A stretch of DNA of 52,615 bases from a virus. The notes beneath the pieces were generated by a model that saw only the letters and a list, made by a program, of their open reading frames with translations, searched no databases and had not been told where the DNA came from. The stretch spans positions 1 through 52,615 of IMG/VR virus record IMGVR_UViG_3300045790_003108. One strand, written 5' to 3'. The position numbers were made by a program, and so were the translations under genes. Of this stretch, positions 26,814-34,592 are shown one piece after another; the first letter of the stretch is position 1; each line of letters starts with the position of its first letter.

Positions 26814-27827
26814 CTAGAGAAAATCTGACGCGCTTTCAAGCATCGCTTCAATTTGCGCTTCGGTCATACCTTCCATTTCTGCTGTGATAGTCGCAGCATC
26901 TTTGTCCAGTAAGTTTGCGTTAGCGCTCATATCGCTGGCTTGTGTGCCTACGTCAGTGGGGGTATTTGGGATTGGTGCAGAGTTTGCGTTGCTTGGCTTA
27001 GGCTTGTGCTGTTCACCAAAGGCGCTTTGTACGCGCTTTTCAACTTCTTTAAATCGCTCTGCTACAGATTTGTTTGCAAACGATGGGTCTTTTGCGAGCT
27101 TGTCATCAATAACCTTTGCCATATCCCACTTATCAACGTCACTTTCCATCCACTGTTTTAAGTGCTGTGAATTAGAAAACGCGTCTTGCACTTCATTTTG
27201 TGAAGTAGGTTGTTGTGGTGCCGGCTGGTTTTTGGTGCCGTATTGCTGAATTTGGTTAGCAAGTTCACTAACTAATTCGCCTAGCTCTGGATATTCGTCC
27301 TTTATGCGTTCCATTAGCTCAGGATCTTTAAGCATTTCACCTGGTAGTTTGCGTGGATCTATTCCAGCCTCTTTAAGTTGGCTGCTATGTAGCTCGGCTA
27401 CACGTTTAGATTCTGCAAACTGGCTTTCAAGTTCTGCTTTTTCGGTGGCTAGTCTTTCGCGTTCGGCTTCGGCTGCTGCTACACGCTCTCGCGTTTGAAC
27501 AAGTACGTCATACGGTAAACTGTGCTGACCGTTCTTGCTGCTTACGCCCGTTGCCTTAACGTAGTATTCGCCGTCAATTTCAACAAAACCTTCTGGTGCT
27601 TCACCTTCTTTGGTTGACGACTCCCCTTCTACGTCTGTTTTAGCTGGTGTTTCGCTTGTTTCCTGCTTTGGCTCTGCCGCTGGTGTTTCTTGTTTGATTT
27701 CTACTACAGGCTCTTTTTCGCCATCTTCGCCACCAAACAACGTATCACCATCAATATCAAGACCAGCTAGTGCCGCCTCGATTTCTTCGTCAGTGCCGTT
27801 TGCTAATATCTCGTCTAGTTCGTCCAC
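26814..27827 (-). CDS. Scaffolding protein
   Basis: 337 aa from the GTG at 27827 (VDELDEILANGTDEEIEAAL), which has GGGGT six bases upstream; the longer frame to 27938 runs back through a terminator and is unlikely. Very acidic and Pro/Glu/Thr-rich N terminus, a coiled coil at about 120-170 (RERVAAAEAERERLATEK), then helices, and a short C-terminal helical end. This size, composition and place immediately upstream of the capsid gene are typical of phage scaffolds. No protease domain seen. Confidence 0.72.
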   Translation of the reverse strand: MDELDEILANGTDEEIEAALAGLDIDGDTLFGGEDGEKEPVVEIKQETPAAEPKQETSETPAKTDVEGESSTKEGEAPEGFVEIDGEYYVKATGVSSKNGQHSLPYDVLVQTRERVAAAEAERERLATEKAELESQFAESKRVAELHSSQLKEAGIDPRKLPGEMLKDPELMERIKDEYPELGELVSELANQIQQYGTKNQPAPQQPTSQNEVQDAFSNSQHLKQWMESDVDKWDMAKVIDDKLAKDPSFANKSVAERFKEVEKRVQSAFGEQHKPKPSNANSAPIPNTPTDVGTQASDMSANANLLDKDAATITAEMEGMTEAQIEAMLESASDFL

Positions 27828-27913
27828 TTTATTACCCCATCGACCATTTAACGTATGGTTACGAAAATTAAAATTTAGGCGTATCGCTGCCCTTGCGAGT
27901 TTTGTGCATCGCA

Positions 27914-27945
27914 CAAAAAAGCCGCCTTGATTTCTCAAAGCGGCT
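27914..27945 (-). terminator. Intrinsic terminator upstream of scaffold/capsid
   Basis: Minus strand AGCCGCTTTGA, loop GAAA, TCAAGGCGGCT, TTTTTT (11-bp stem with one G-T pair). It separates the portal/RyR-domain genes from the scaffold. It sits 30 bases after the 66-aa gene ends. The region 27828-27913 between it and the scaffold start shows no convincing promoter. Confidence 0.9.
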
Positions 27946-27975
27946 TCATTTCTGCGTAGTACGTGTTTTTGTGAC

Positions 27976-28176
27976 CTATTGATTTGCCCATATTCTGCTT
28001 GCCAGTGTTTCGGCGTAGGCTTCCATAAATCCAGCCTGCTTAATCATTCTTGCCTGTTCCAAATCATCAAGCGTGTTAAATATCTCATTGCCATGAATGA
28101 AAGCGTTAAGTGCTTTTATCTTAGCGGTTAGCCCTTTGTGTTCGTCTTTCATTCTTTCTACGTGGTTATTGCTCAT
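27976..28176 (-). CDS. Small phage protein, crAss001_48-related type
   Basis: 66 aa: MSNNHVERMKDEHKGLTAKI, KALNAFI, then DDLEQARMIKQAGFMEAY and a final ASRIW helix. This H-V-x-R-M..E-x-x-x-L..F...L...Q pattern is a widespread small phage helical-hairpin family, annotated in many genomes as crAss001_48-related, without known function. Overlaps the RyR-domain gene by four bases. Confidence 0.6.
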   Translation of the reverse strand: MSNNHVERMKDEHKGLTAKIKALNAFIHGNEIFNTLDDLEQARMIKQAGFMEAYAETLASRIWANQ

Positions 28177-28571
28177 TTATCTTGCTCCGCGTGAATGGCT
28201 TGTTTAACTACGCTATGGAATAGCGCATCTTTGACTTGCTGTTTTTCAGGCAAGTGATGAAATGGCTTCAGGTGCTCATGCGTTTTGTTTTTGATTGAGC
28301 GTTTAGGTCCGTACTTCCAGCCGGCAACAATCATTTTTGCAACCCAAGCGTCATGCCATGCTTTAGCATCAGCATCGATATTGATAATTAAAAACGCCAC
28401 ATGCTCAATAACACCGTCTTTTTCTGGCTGCTCTAGCTCATGCCAATGCTTTAATGGCTCACGAATTACCGCTGCGTAAGCTTGATTAACTTCGTGACAC
28501 ATTTTTGCAATGGCTTGTATTTGTTCAATGTGATCTTCTGGTATGTGGTCTATGCTCTCTAGCTGCTTCAT
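28173..28571 (-). CDS. RyR-domain phage protein
   Basis: 132 aa. Residues about 30-110 show the RyR pattern: AHxxH-like LxLNIDADAKAWHDAWVAKMIVAGWKYG, then KNKTHEHLKPFHHLPEKQQ. In RyR-domain phage and bacterial proteins this W-x-x-x-x-x-x-G-W-x-(Y/F)-G and K-x-H-x-x-L-x-P-(F/Y)-x-x-L signature is diagnostic. The role in phages is unknown. It sits between portal and scaffold and overlaps the 66-aa gene. Confidence 0.78.
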   Translation of the reverse strand: MKQLESIDHIPEDHIEQIQAIAKMCHEVNQAYAAVIREPLKHWHELEQPEKDGVIEHVAFLIINIDADAKAWHDAWVAKMIVAGWKYGPKRSIKNKTHEHLKPFHHLPEKQQVKDALFHSVVKQAIHAEQDK

Positions 28572-28573
28572 TG

Positions 28574-30670
28574 CTACACCTGTATTGCGTCTAGTTGCTG
28601 TTGAATGTTTGCTTGTACGTTTGATTTCATTGCCGCTATTTCAGCATTGCTTCTGCGTACTTCACTTAAAATCTTTTCAGTTTCAGCTATCAACTTGTCG
28701 TCTTTAACTTCTTCTGTTTCAGTTTTCTTCTGTAATTCAATAATTTTTACTTTTAGCTGTTCTCGCTCAAGAGTTAGCTTTTCAAGATTGCCTTGAATTT
28801 CTTGCATTTGTAGCTGTTCCATTGCCTGTGCTTTTTCAGCTTGGGCTTTTGCTTGTGCAAGTTCTTCTTCGCTCATATCTTCTTGCGGCTTAGGAATGTT
28901 TAACGCCTGGCGTAGAGTAGCTAAAAATTCCTCTTTATTCGGTAGGTCCATTAGTTCAACGAACATAGGCATTGTCGCTGCTTGTGCTTCTGGCGGTATT
29001 TGCGCCATTACATTGCTTAATAGCGTTGCTTGTTGTTGTCGATACGTTGGCGTAGCTTTAACAGGCGCTAATGCTAAGTGGCCTTTCCATCGTGCAACAT
29101 CGTTATTGCGCTTGCCTTCTTCATTAGGCTGATTAAGTACAATTTGCTTGCGCTTGGCCTTGTCATTACGGTTAACGGTTACCTGTACGTTGTTTTGAGG
29201 TTTTAGCGCTTCGATAATGTAAGCAAGTAGCAAGTCGCCCACTCTGTTACGTGAGAAATGAAAGTTATCGTTTAATTCAGCAAGTGTTGTTGTGCCTTGC
29301 TCAACCAAGTTAGAAATAGCAACACCGCTTGTCGCGTTACTGTCTTGCCCTAACATGGAATTATAAACGCCGGCTGTGTCCTGAATTAACTTCATATCGT
29401 TTTGCATGAGGTTAAATTGCTGCGCTGCTATGCCTACATCGTTTTGAATGCTTAACGCGTCAGAGGCTTTTAGTTTATTTTTACGCTCCGGGTTTAATGG
29501 TATATAACCGTCCGGCTTTTCAACTTCTTCTTTTAATCGTGAGTTGCTTAGCTGTGTAGCATCTTCATCAGCAACAATTCTGCGTGCTTGTAACAGATAG
29601 TTAAGGCGTATAACACGCGCATTAATGCCGTCTTGCGCTGGCACCATGCGGCTAATAAGGCCGTAAGGTTCGCCGCTTGCATCTTTTTGGTAGCCAATGA
29701 AAGGCACTAAGTTATACATGCCGCCCGGCGCTTCACTTGGTCTATCAATGATACGATGAGGACCAACAAACCACGCTTCACGAACGTTAGGGAAAGAAGC
29801 GTACTCAAGTTGTACTTTACCGCTTTGCACTGCCGCTTGGTGTATTTGATTCGTTTTATCGTACTCAATAATGCGCCCGTCACTCATTTTGATAACGTGT
29901 GCACGCTTCCATACTTTGTAGTAGATAACCTGCAGTAATACGCGGTTACGAGTTTGGTCTAGCCACTCGCTTTGTCCGCGTGTCCAACTTTGACTGTCGT
30001 GCCATGCTGAATGTAACGCGTGTTCTTCTGTGTGCTCTTTATCAACTGTATTGTAAAAATCTTCCCACAAATTAACTGAGTTTTTTAAAATCTCTTTGTG
30101 ATCAGGGAAAGTTGCAAGCGCTTCGTCCAGATCCATCCATTTTTTACGTAGCATCCAACGTGCATCGCTGCGATCTGCCTCTTGTGCGTTCCAATCCCAC
30201 CACACTTCGCGGCGGTGAATAAACTTAACACGATAAGGTGCGGCAAAAGGAATAGGGTTTTTTGTGACTTCTACCCAGCCAATGCCAGCTTTTAATTGAC
30301 TAGCATACGCATCTGAACAAGCGCGATCAGCATGAGATAAACGCCACGCATCCTTAAATTTCTCATTTAAGCCTTTTGCTAGATCTTCGCCGTTCTCATC
30401 ATCGGCCACAATCATTAAGTCAGAGCGCGAGCGTGCTTCTAAACCAAGTACACCATCAATAGTCGGTCCAATCATGTTGTGCACTATTTCTGGCTGGCCG
30501 CGATCCTGTAATACTTTTCTAACAGCTTCACTTAATTGGTCGCCATCATAATAAGCACACGCTTTAGTTGCTGGTGTGCGCCAATCCGGTTGACTATCTA
30601 TATCGCCTAGTAGCGTTAACAGCTTATCTAGCGTAAAGCCGTCTTTATTTGATTTTACGTGATCAGCCAT
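28574..30670 (-). CDS. Portal protein, P22-like
   Basis: 698 aa. N-terminal half with EIVHNMIGPTIDGVLGLEAR, RVKFIHRREVWWDW and DARWMLRKKWMDLDEAL, then YNLVPFIGYQKDASGEPYGL and RRIVADEDAT; these follow the P22-like portal family (length about 700). The C-terminal helical, coiled-coil region at about 560-698 (AQAKAQAEKAQAMEQLQMQE) is the barrel-like extension. It forms the dodecameric DNA entry ring at a capsid vertex. It follows the terminase large gene by three bases. Confidence 0.85.
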   Translation of the reverse strand: MADHVKSNKDGFTLDKLLTLLGDIDSQPDWRTPATKACAYYDGDQLSEAVRKVLQDRGQPEIVHNMIGPTIDGVLGLEARSRSDLMIVADDENGEDLAKGLNEKFKDAWRLSHADRACSDAYASQLKAGIGWVEVTKNPIPFAAPYRVKFIHRREVWWDWNAQEADRSDARWMLRKKWMDLDEALATFPDHKEILKNSVNLWEDFYNTVDKEHTEEHALHSAWHDSQSWTRGQSEWLDQTRNRVLLQVIYYKVWKRAHVIKMSDGRIIEYDKTNQIHQAAVQSGKVQLEYASFPNVREAWFVGPHRIIDRPSEAPGGMYNLVPFIGYQKDASGEPYGLISRMVPAQDGINARVIRLNYLLQARRIVADEDATQLSNSRLKEEVEKPDGYIPLNPERKNKLKASDALSIQNDVGIAAQQFNLMQNDMKLIQDTAGVYNSMLGQDSNATSGVAISNLVEQGTTTLAELNDNFHFSRNRVGDLLLAYIIEALKPQNNVQVTVNRNDKAKRKQIVLNQPNEEGKRNNDVARWKGHLALAPVKATPTYRQQQATLLSNVMAQIPPEAQAATMPMFVELMDLPNKEEFLATLRQALNIPKPQEDMSEEELAQAKAQAEKAQAMEQLQMQEIQGNLEKLTLEREQLKVKIIELQKKTETEEVKDDKLIAETEKILSEVRRSNAEIAAMKSNVQANIQQQLDAIQV

Positions 30671-30673
30671 CTG

Positions 30674-32407
30674 TTATCGTGCCATCCAAGAGTTAGGGTT
30701 ATGGGGTGCTGGTGTATTGTCTTTAATTAATCGCTTAGGCATTCTTACTCGCATTTCTTGCGCAATTGCATAGCTCATTACCTGATCATCAAACCCGCCA
30801 GGCTGTGCGCCCATGCGACCTTTTTTGTCGTAAACAAATGTATTGAGTTCATTAACTGTGCCGCGCCAAACAATGCCGTCTTTATCGTGAGTAAGCAGTT
30901 CGTCTAGCCCGCTGGTTAGAATTGGCTTTGATTGTGCGCTTGTGTGCCAGCCTACCTTGCGCGTTTCTTCGTCCGTATCTTCGCGATCAATGTGTTCTTC
31001 CATGTAAATCCGGCTCGTTGTGTAAATCTCAACAAGCTCTTGAAGTGTCGCATGACCGTGATTGTTTCGCTCAACGCCAATATAGGCCTTGTTATACATA
31101 AGTCCGATATGCTTGTTTATGTGTGCAAACCGCTTAGGGTCTATATGACCGAACCAATGTGCTACCTGTCGCCCATCCGATTTGGCAACAACGTCTAATG
31201 AGCTTCTATCTCCGTGTTCAAGTCCTTCTGCTACGTCACTTCCTATTGCGTAGTCCTCGTTTTCGTCTGGTAATTCCCATATCAGCAGGTAGCCGAGTGT
31301 TGATTGGGCCAGCTTATCGCTACCTTTGGCGTTTAAATCAACCTTGCCGTTCATTTTCTTCATGTTGCCGGTGTATGGCTCAAGATCATAAACGAGTAAC
31401 GGCTTAACGCAGCGCCCTTCGACACGCATTAAATCGTCACTATCAAATACTTTGCGGCCTGATGTTAAAAAAGCCTCCATCGGTGTAGATGGATATTCCT
31501 GCTTCATCTTGCCTTTTTGGTTGCGTTCCTTGCCTATGTACCAGCTAATTTGCTCGTCTGTGAGTATTGCGCCGTTAGCTTTCTCAACCGCTTTAAAGTA
31601 TTTAGCTTTTTCCTTTGATAGCTTTAAGCCACCCGGCGGTACTGCTGCTACATACTTGGGATCATCAAACCAAGGATAAAAATGAAATTTAAAGTCTTGC
31701 GGACCAAGCATTAAGCCTGACGCTAAAAGCTCCATCGCATCGACTGACATATCAAAGAAGTTACCGCTTGCGCCTTCTGCTGTTGACTCTATAAAAATAT
31801 AAGAGCCTTCATGTACCGCATTCAGTGAGCCCGACTGAACCTCGTCTGCTCGTAATGGGTAGTTAGCGCATATTTTGCCGTATTCAGATACGTGTAAAAC
31901 CTGCAGTGTTCCCGAACGAAAAGAAACCGCAACTCGAATCCATGAGTCATTATTAAACTTAATGCCGGTGCCAGTTTTACTTTTAACTGAGCGCTTACCT
32001 GTTTTTAACCAACTTGGTAGTCGCTCGTAGGGATACAATATCTTTGATGAGAATATTGCCCCCGCTTCGTCCTTGCCCTGGGCGATTACCCCGCACTGCC
32101 TGTTGTCGTTAAACATGGCATGATCCAGGATAAAAACTTGTATTGCTGTACTAAACCCCAATTGACGCGCTTTTAAGATGATGTTTAAAAACCACATCGT
32201 CATAAACAACACGGTTTGCGCTATACGACAACGAAATAAAACTTCACGGCCTTTCTCGTCCGCAATGATGTATAAGTTGTTTATTCGCCACCACCAACAA
32301 TCAAGGTATGGCTCGCAACGCTCTAATAGCTCAACTTCGTCTAGTTCAAAGCGTTCTTCTGGTGTTAACCAGGTGCTTTTAGGGTATTTAGCTAGTTTGG
32401 GTTGCAT
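30674..32407 (-). CDS. Terminase large subunit
   Basis: 577 aa. N-terminal ATPase domain with a Walker A-like LKARQLGFST near residue 80 (typical Terminase_6 deviant), an acidic HVSEYGK Walker B/coupling motif near residue 170, and IESTAEGASGNF motif III. C-terminal RNase H-like nuclease has YAIGSDVAEGLEHGDRSS near 400 and GVERNNHGH near 455, with metal-binding Asp and Glu. It packages DNA into the prohead together with the upstream small subunit and the portal. One-base overlap with the small subunit. Headful or cos mode not evident from sequence. Confidence 0.92.
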   Translation of the reverse strand: MQPKLAKYPKSTWLTPEERFELDEVELLERCEPYLDCWWWRINNLYIIADEKGREVLFRCRIAQTVLFMTMWFLNIILKARQLGFSTAIQVFILDHAMFNDNRQCGVIAQGKDEAGAIFSSKILYPYERLPSWLKTGKRSVKSKTGTGIKFNNDSWIRVAVSFRSGTLQVLHVSEYGKICANYPLRADEVQSGSLNAVHEGSYIFIESTAEGASGNFFDMSVDAMELLASGLMLGPQDFKFHFYPWFDDPKYVAAVPPGGLKLSKEKAKYFKAVEKANGAILTDEQISWYIGKERNQKGKMKQEYPSTPMEAFLTSGRKVFDSDDLMRVEGRCVKPLLVYDLEPYTGNMKKMNGKVDLNAKGSDKLAQSTLGYLLIWELPDENEDYAIGSDVAEGLEHGDRSSLDVVAKSDGRQVAHWFGHIDPKRFAHINKHIGLMYNKAYIGVERNNHGHATLQELVEIYTTSRIYMEEHIDREDTDEETRKVGWHTSAQSKPILTSGLDELLTHDKDGIVWRGTVNELNTFVYDKKGRMGAQPGGFDDQVMSYAIAQEMRVRMPKRLIKDNTPAPHNPNSWMAR

Positions 32408-33081
32408 TACTGACTAACCACGGTATCTAAACCGCCTGTGCGTTTATCAATGAAATCATCAAGCTTACTAGTGCCGCCAGCTTCTTTACGTGCTTTGGCT
32501 GCTTCATGCTCTGCAATTTCCGCCTGATGTTTACCGCGCTTAGTAGCATTAACAAGTGCTTTTGTTTGCTGTTTGATGCGTGTTGTTTCAGCAATCAACT
32601 TACCGCGTGCTAAAGAATCTGTTTCTATGCTTGATAGCGTTTTAGTTATCGACTCTGCGCGTGTAATGTTTCTATCAAGTGCGTTTTCTGCTTTGAACAA
32701 CGACTCATAAAGCCGTGTTCTTGCGTCATTGTCAGTGTCAGGATCATCTAATAGATTTTGAATACCTGGCAAAGCTTCCATGACCATGTGAATGCGTGCA
32801 CGACAAAGATCAAGTTCATCTTCTAAAGTGGTAGCTTCAACAAGTTCGTTAACATCGCCATTAAAATACTTTGAATAACCGCCATGCCTAAAGTTAGGCG
32901 CTCTTGTGAGCTTTTGCCCTTCATCTTTTACTACTTTGCGCGGCGCCGCTCTTGATGTTCTTATATGCTTTCGCGCAGTGCTGTAGTTTAATTTGTTGTT
33001 ATCGCAAAAATCACGCAACGATATTTTTGTTTCGCCATGCTCTTTTTGGAATAGCTCGTTTAAATCGCCCCATTTTGACAC
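32407..33081 (-). CDS. Terminase small subunit
   Basis: 224 aa from a GTG that overlaps the holin stop (TAGTG). N-terminal part reads like a winged-helix or helix-turn-helix DNA-binding domain (ISLRDFCDNNKLNYSTARKHIRTSR, about 20-45), then a long charged helix region (about 90-200) for oligomerisation, and a short C terminus. It precedes the large subunit as usual. It should recognise the packaging start site. Family P22- or T4-like cannot be fixed from the sequence. Confidence 0.75.
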   Translation of the reverse strand: MSKWGDLNELFQKEHGETKISLRDFCDNNKLNYSTARKHIRTSRAAPRKVVKDEGQKLTRAPNFRHGGYSKYFNGDVNELVEATTLEDELDLCRARIHMVMEALPGIQNLLDDPDTDNDARTRLYESLFKAENALDRNITRAESITKTLSSIETDSLARGKLIAETTRIKQQTKALVNATKRGKHQAEIAEHEAAKARKEAGGTSKLDDFIDKRTGGLDTVVSQ

Positions 33082-33353
33082 TACTTGCCACCGTTAGAGT
33101 CCTTGAGCTCACTAAGTGCTTGCTCGTCATCTTTTAAAAGCTCTGCCATTCTGGCTCGATGAAACTCAGCATCTTCCTCTCTTTTTTGCAAGTCGAGTGT
33201 ATATCGCTTGCTCTGACTGCGCCAATTGATAAAAAACGTAGCGGCTGTAAAAATTATGCCGAGTATTAGCGCTATTGTGTTTAGCGATAAAAGTCCGCCT
33301 GCAGCGGTGCCAATACTTGCGGTGTAACTTGCTACTGTTGTTGATTTATCCAT
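33081..33353 (-). CDS. Holin
   Basis: 90 aa from the ATG at 33353 (MDKSTTVASYTASIGTAAGG), which overlaps the Rz1 stop as ATGGATAA; a longer frame to 33395 has no site. Two hydrophobic segments (about 8-25 and 22-45, IGTAAGGLLSLNTIALILGIIF then FINWRSQ) followed by a charged cytoplasmic helix (RYTLDLQKREEDAEFHRARM) match small class II/III-type holins. It controls timing of lysis. The start is set by overlap and by the topology. Confidence 0.72.
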   Translation of the reverse strand: MDKSTTVASYTASIGTAAGGLLSLNTIALILGIIFTAATFFINWRSQSKRYTLDLQKREEDAEFHRARMAELLKDDEQALSELKDSNGGK

Positions 33354-33627
33354 TGTTCTCACTGGCCCACTGTTTGATTCGGTTAATGTTTTCATTGCAT
33401 TGGTCTACTAATGCCTCTAAAAGTTGTGCATAGCTAAGCAAGTCCGCATTGTCTGCTATGACTGTTTGATTGACTTCGCAAGGGGATAAATATTCGCTTG
33501 GTGGCGTAACATACTTGTACTGAGTTTGAACAATAATCTCAGTTACAGTTTGCGGTTCTTGTGTACTTGAGCAAGCTGATAGCATCACAAGGAATACTGT
33601 TATTAGCCCATTTTTTAACAGTTTCAT
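33346..33627 (-). CDS. Rz1-like spanin lipoprotein
   Basis: 93 aa. Signal peptide with lipobox (MKLLKNGLITVFLVMLSAC) then a Pro-rich/Thr stretch and a short helix, as in outer-membrane Rz1 lipoproteins. It starts inside the Rz reading frame, in a different frame, with GGGAG seven bases upstream of the ATG. Works with Rz to fuse inner and outer membranes at lysis. Confidence 0.82.
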   Translation of the reverse strand: MKLLKNGLITVFLVMLSACSSTQEPQTVTEIIVQTQYKYVTPPSEYLSPCEVNQTVIADNADLLSYAQLLEALVDQCNENINRIKQWASENNG

Positions 33628-33964
33628 TGTGCGACTCCCTCAAGCTGTCGATTTCAAATTGTGTTACTGCGAGTTCAGACGTAATTATTTCTATTCTGCG
33701 CTCGTATTCGCTGTTGATGCGTGAGATTGAATCACGTTCACGCATTAGTTTTTGGTTCTGCTGCTCTGATAGCTTGACGCTTTGAGATAGGTACTCCGCT
33801 TGAATTGATAGCGTTTCGAGTTGAGCGTCTTTTGTTTTGATTGTTGTGTGCGCTGCGTTTAAATCACTTTCTGACTGCGCAAGCTGGTACGTTGCGTAAG
33901 CTAGTGCGAGCAATAACGCGAGTATCAATGCTCTTTCAATGCTGCTGAATAGTGTCGTTATCAT
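33539..33964 (-). CDS. Rz-like inner-membrane spanin
   Basis: 141 aa from MITTLFSSIERALIL (an ATG seven codons upstream at 33985 is possible). An N-terminal transmembrane helix (ALILALLLALAYATYQL) and a long periplasmic coiled coil (SESDLNAAHTTIKTKDAQLE through EIDSLRESHNETV) are diagnostic of Rz. It overlaps both the lysozyme gene upstream and Rz1 downstream. Together with Rz1 it forms the spanin bridge. Confidence 0.82.
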   Translation of the reverse strand: MITTLFSSIERALILALLLALAYATYQLAQSESDLNAAHTTIKTKDAQLETLSIQAEYLSQSVKLSEQQNQKLMRERDSISRINSEYERRIEIITSELAVTQFEIDSLRESHNETVKKWANNSIPCDAISLLKYTRTANCN

Positions 33965-34439
33965 TTTTAGCACTGTTAACACCATCTAAACACATTTTAC
34001 GCTCTTGCTCTCTGCGAGTGATTAAGCCCGGTAATTTTTGGCCCTTCGCATAAACCCAGCGTGGTAATTCATTACATGCACGTAAGCGTTGACCTTCGTT
34101 TAAATAACGTAACAATGAGCTTCGGCGGAAATTGGCTGTGCCAACATTGTAATGAAATGACAAGTAAGCAATGTGCTCGCCTTGACTTAGCTCTACGTTC
34201 ACAGCGTCCATTAGCATGCTGTTATGCTCGTCCAAGTCTTGAGCCAACAAGCCTAAGCATTCATCTTCTGTGTAGGCTTTTCCCGCTATAGCTGTTTTAG
34301 TATGACCATAGCAAGCCGTTTCAATGCCAACTGGATCTAAATAACCTGTTAGCTCTTTACCTTCAAACGTTGCCACTGTTACGCCAGCTGCAGCAAGTAC
34401 ACCAGACAAACCAAGTGCGATTAACTTTCCTGCTTTCAT
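33936..34439 (-). CDS. Lysozyme endolysin (GH24), probable SAR type
   Basis: 167 aa from the ATG at 34439, with AAGG upstream. An N-terminal weakly hydrophobic Ala/Gly helix (AGKLIALGLSGVLAAAGVTVA) immediately precedes the catalytic region, as in signal-arrest-release endolysins. The triad is visible: Glu in TFEGK, Asp in YLDPV and Thr in IETACYGH with spacing E-x8-D-x5-T. Later AYLSFHYNVGTANFRRSS and ITRREQERKMCLDG match T4/P22-type lysozyme. The upstream frame runs through a terminator, so it is not the start. Confidence 0.88.
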   Translation of the reverse strand: MKAGKLIALGLSGVLAAAGVTVATFEGKELTGYLDPVGIETACYGHTKTAIAGKAYTEDECLGLLAQDLDEHNSMLMDAVNVELSQGEHIAYLSFHYNVGTANFRRSSLLRYLNEGQRLRACNELPRWVYAKGQKLPGLITRREQERKMCLDGVNSAKNDNDTIQQH

Positions 34440-34462
34440 TGTTAGCCTTTTGTTTCGCGCAT

Positions 34463-34488
34463 AAAAAAGCCCGGCTGTTAAACCGGGC
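34463..34488 (-). terminator. Intrinsic terminator just upstream of the lysozyme gene
   Basis: Minus strand GCCCGG, loop TTTAACAG, CCGGGC, TTTTTT. It lies 24 bases before the lysozyme start and is the second of two strong terminators before the lysis and late genes, the arrangement expected for the lambda tR'/P22 tR site of Q action. Confidence 0.92.
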
Positions 34489-34507
34489 AAAGCAAGTAGC
34501 ATAGAGC

Positions 34508-34543
34508 AAAAAAAATCCGCTCAGTCATAAACTAAGCGGATTT
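34508..34543 (-). terminator. Intrinsic terminator after the membrane-protein gene
   Basis: Minus strand AAATCCGCT, inner AGT..ACT pairing, AGCGGATTT, followed by eight T. Perfect 9-bp stem. It ends the short HumD/membrane-protein transcript and, together with the terminator at 34463-34488, guards the late operon. Confidence 0.93.
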
Positions 34544-34557
34544 CTTCAACATGTGAA

Positions 34558-34586
34558 AAGATATATCAATCTTGGGGGGTTTGCAA
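34558..34586 (-). promoter_or_regulatory. Putative late promoter (PR'-like) upstream of tandem terminators
   Basis: Minus strand TTGCAA (34586-34581), 17-base spacer containing ACCCCCCAA, TATCTT (34563-34558); TATATC at 15 bases is an alternative -10. A short leader then meets two terminators before the lysozyme start. This is the lambda PR' logic. Prediction only. Confidence 0.45.
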
Positions 34587-34592
34587 GCTCTA

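Noticed and set aside
27828-27938. N-terminal extension of the scaffold gene
   Set aside because: It runs back through a strong terminator and lacks a site, while the GTG at 27827 has GGGGT.
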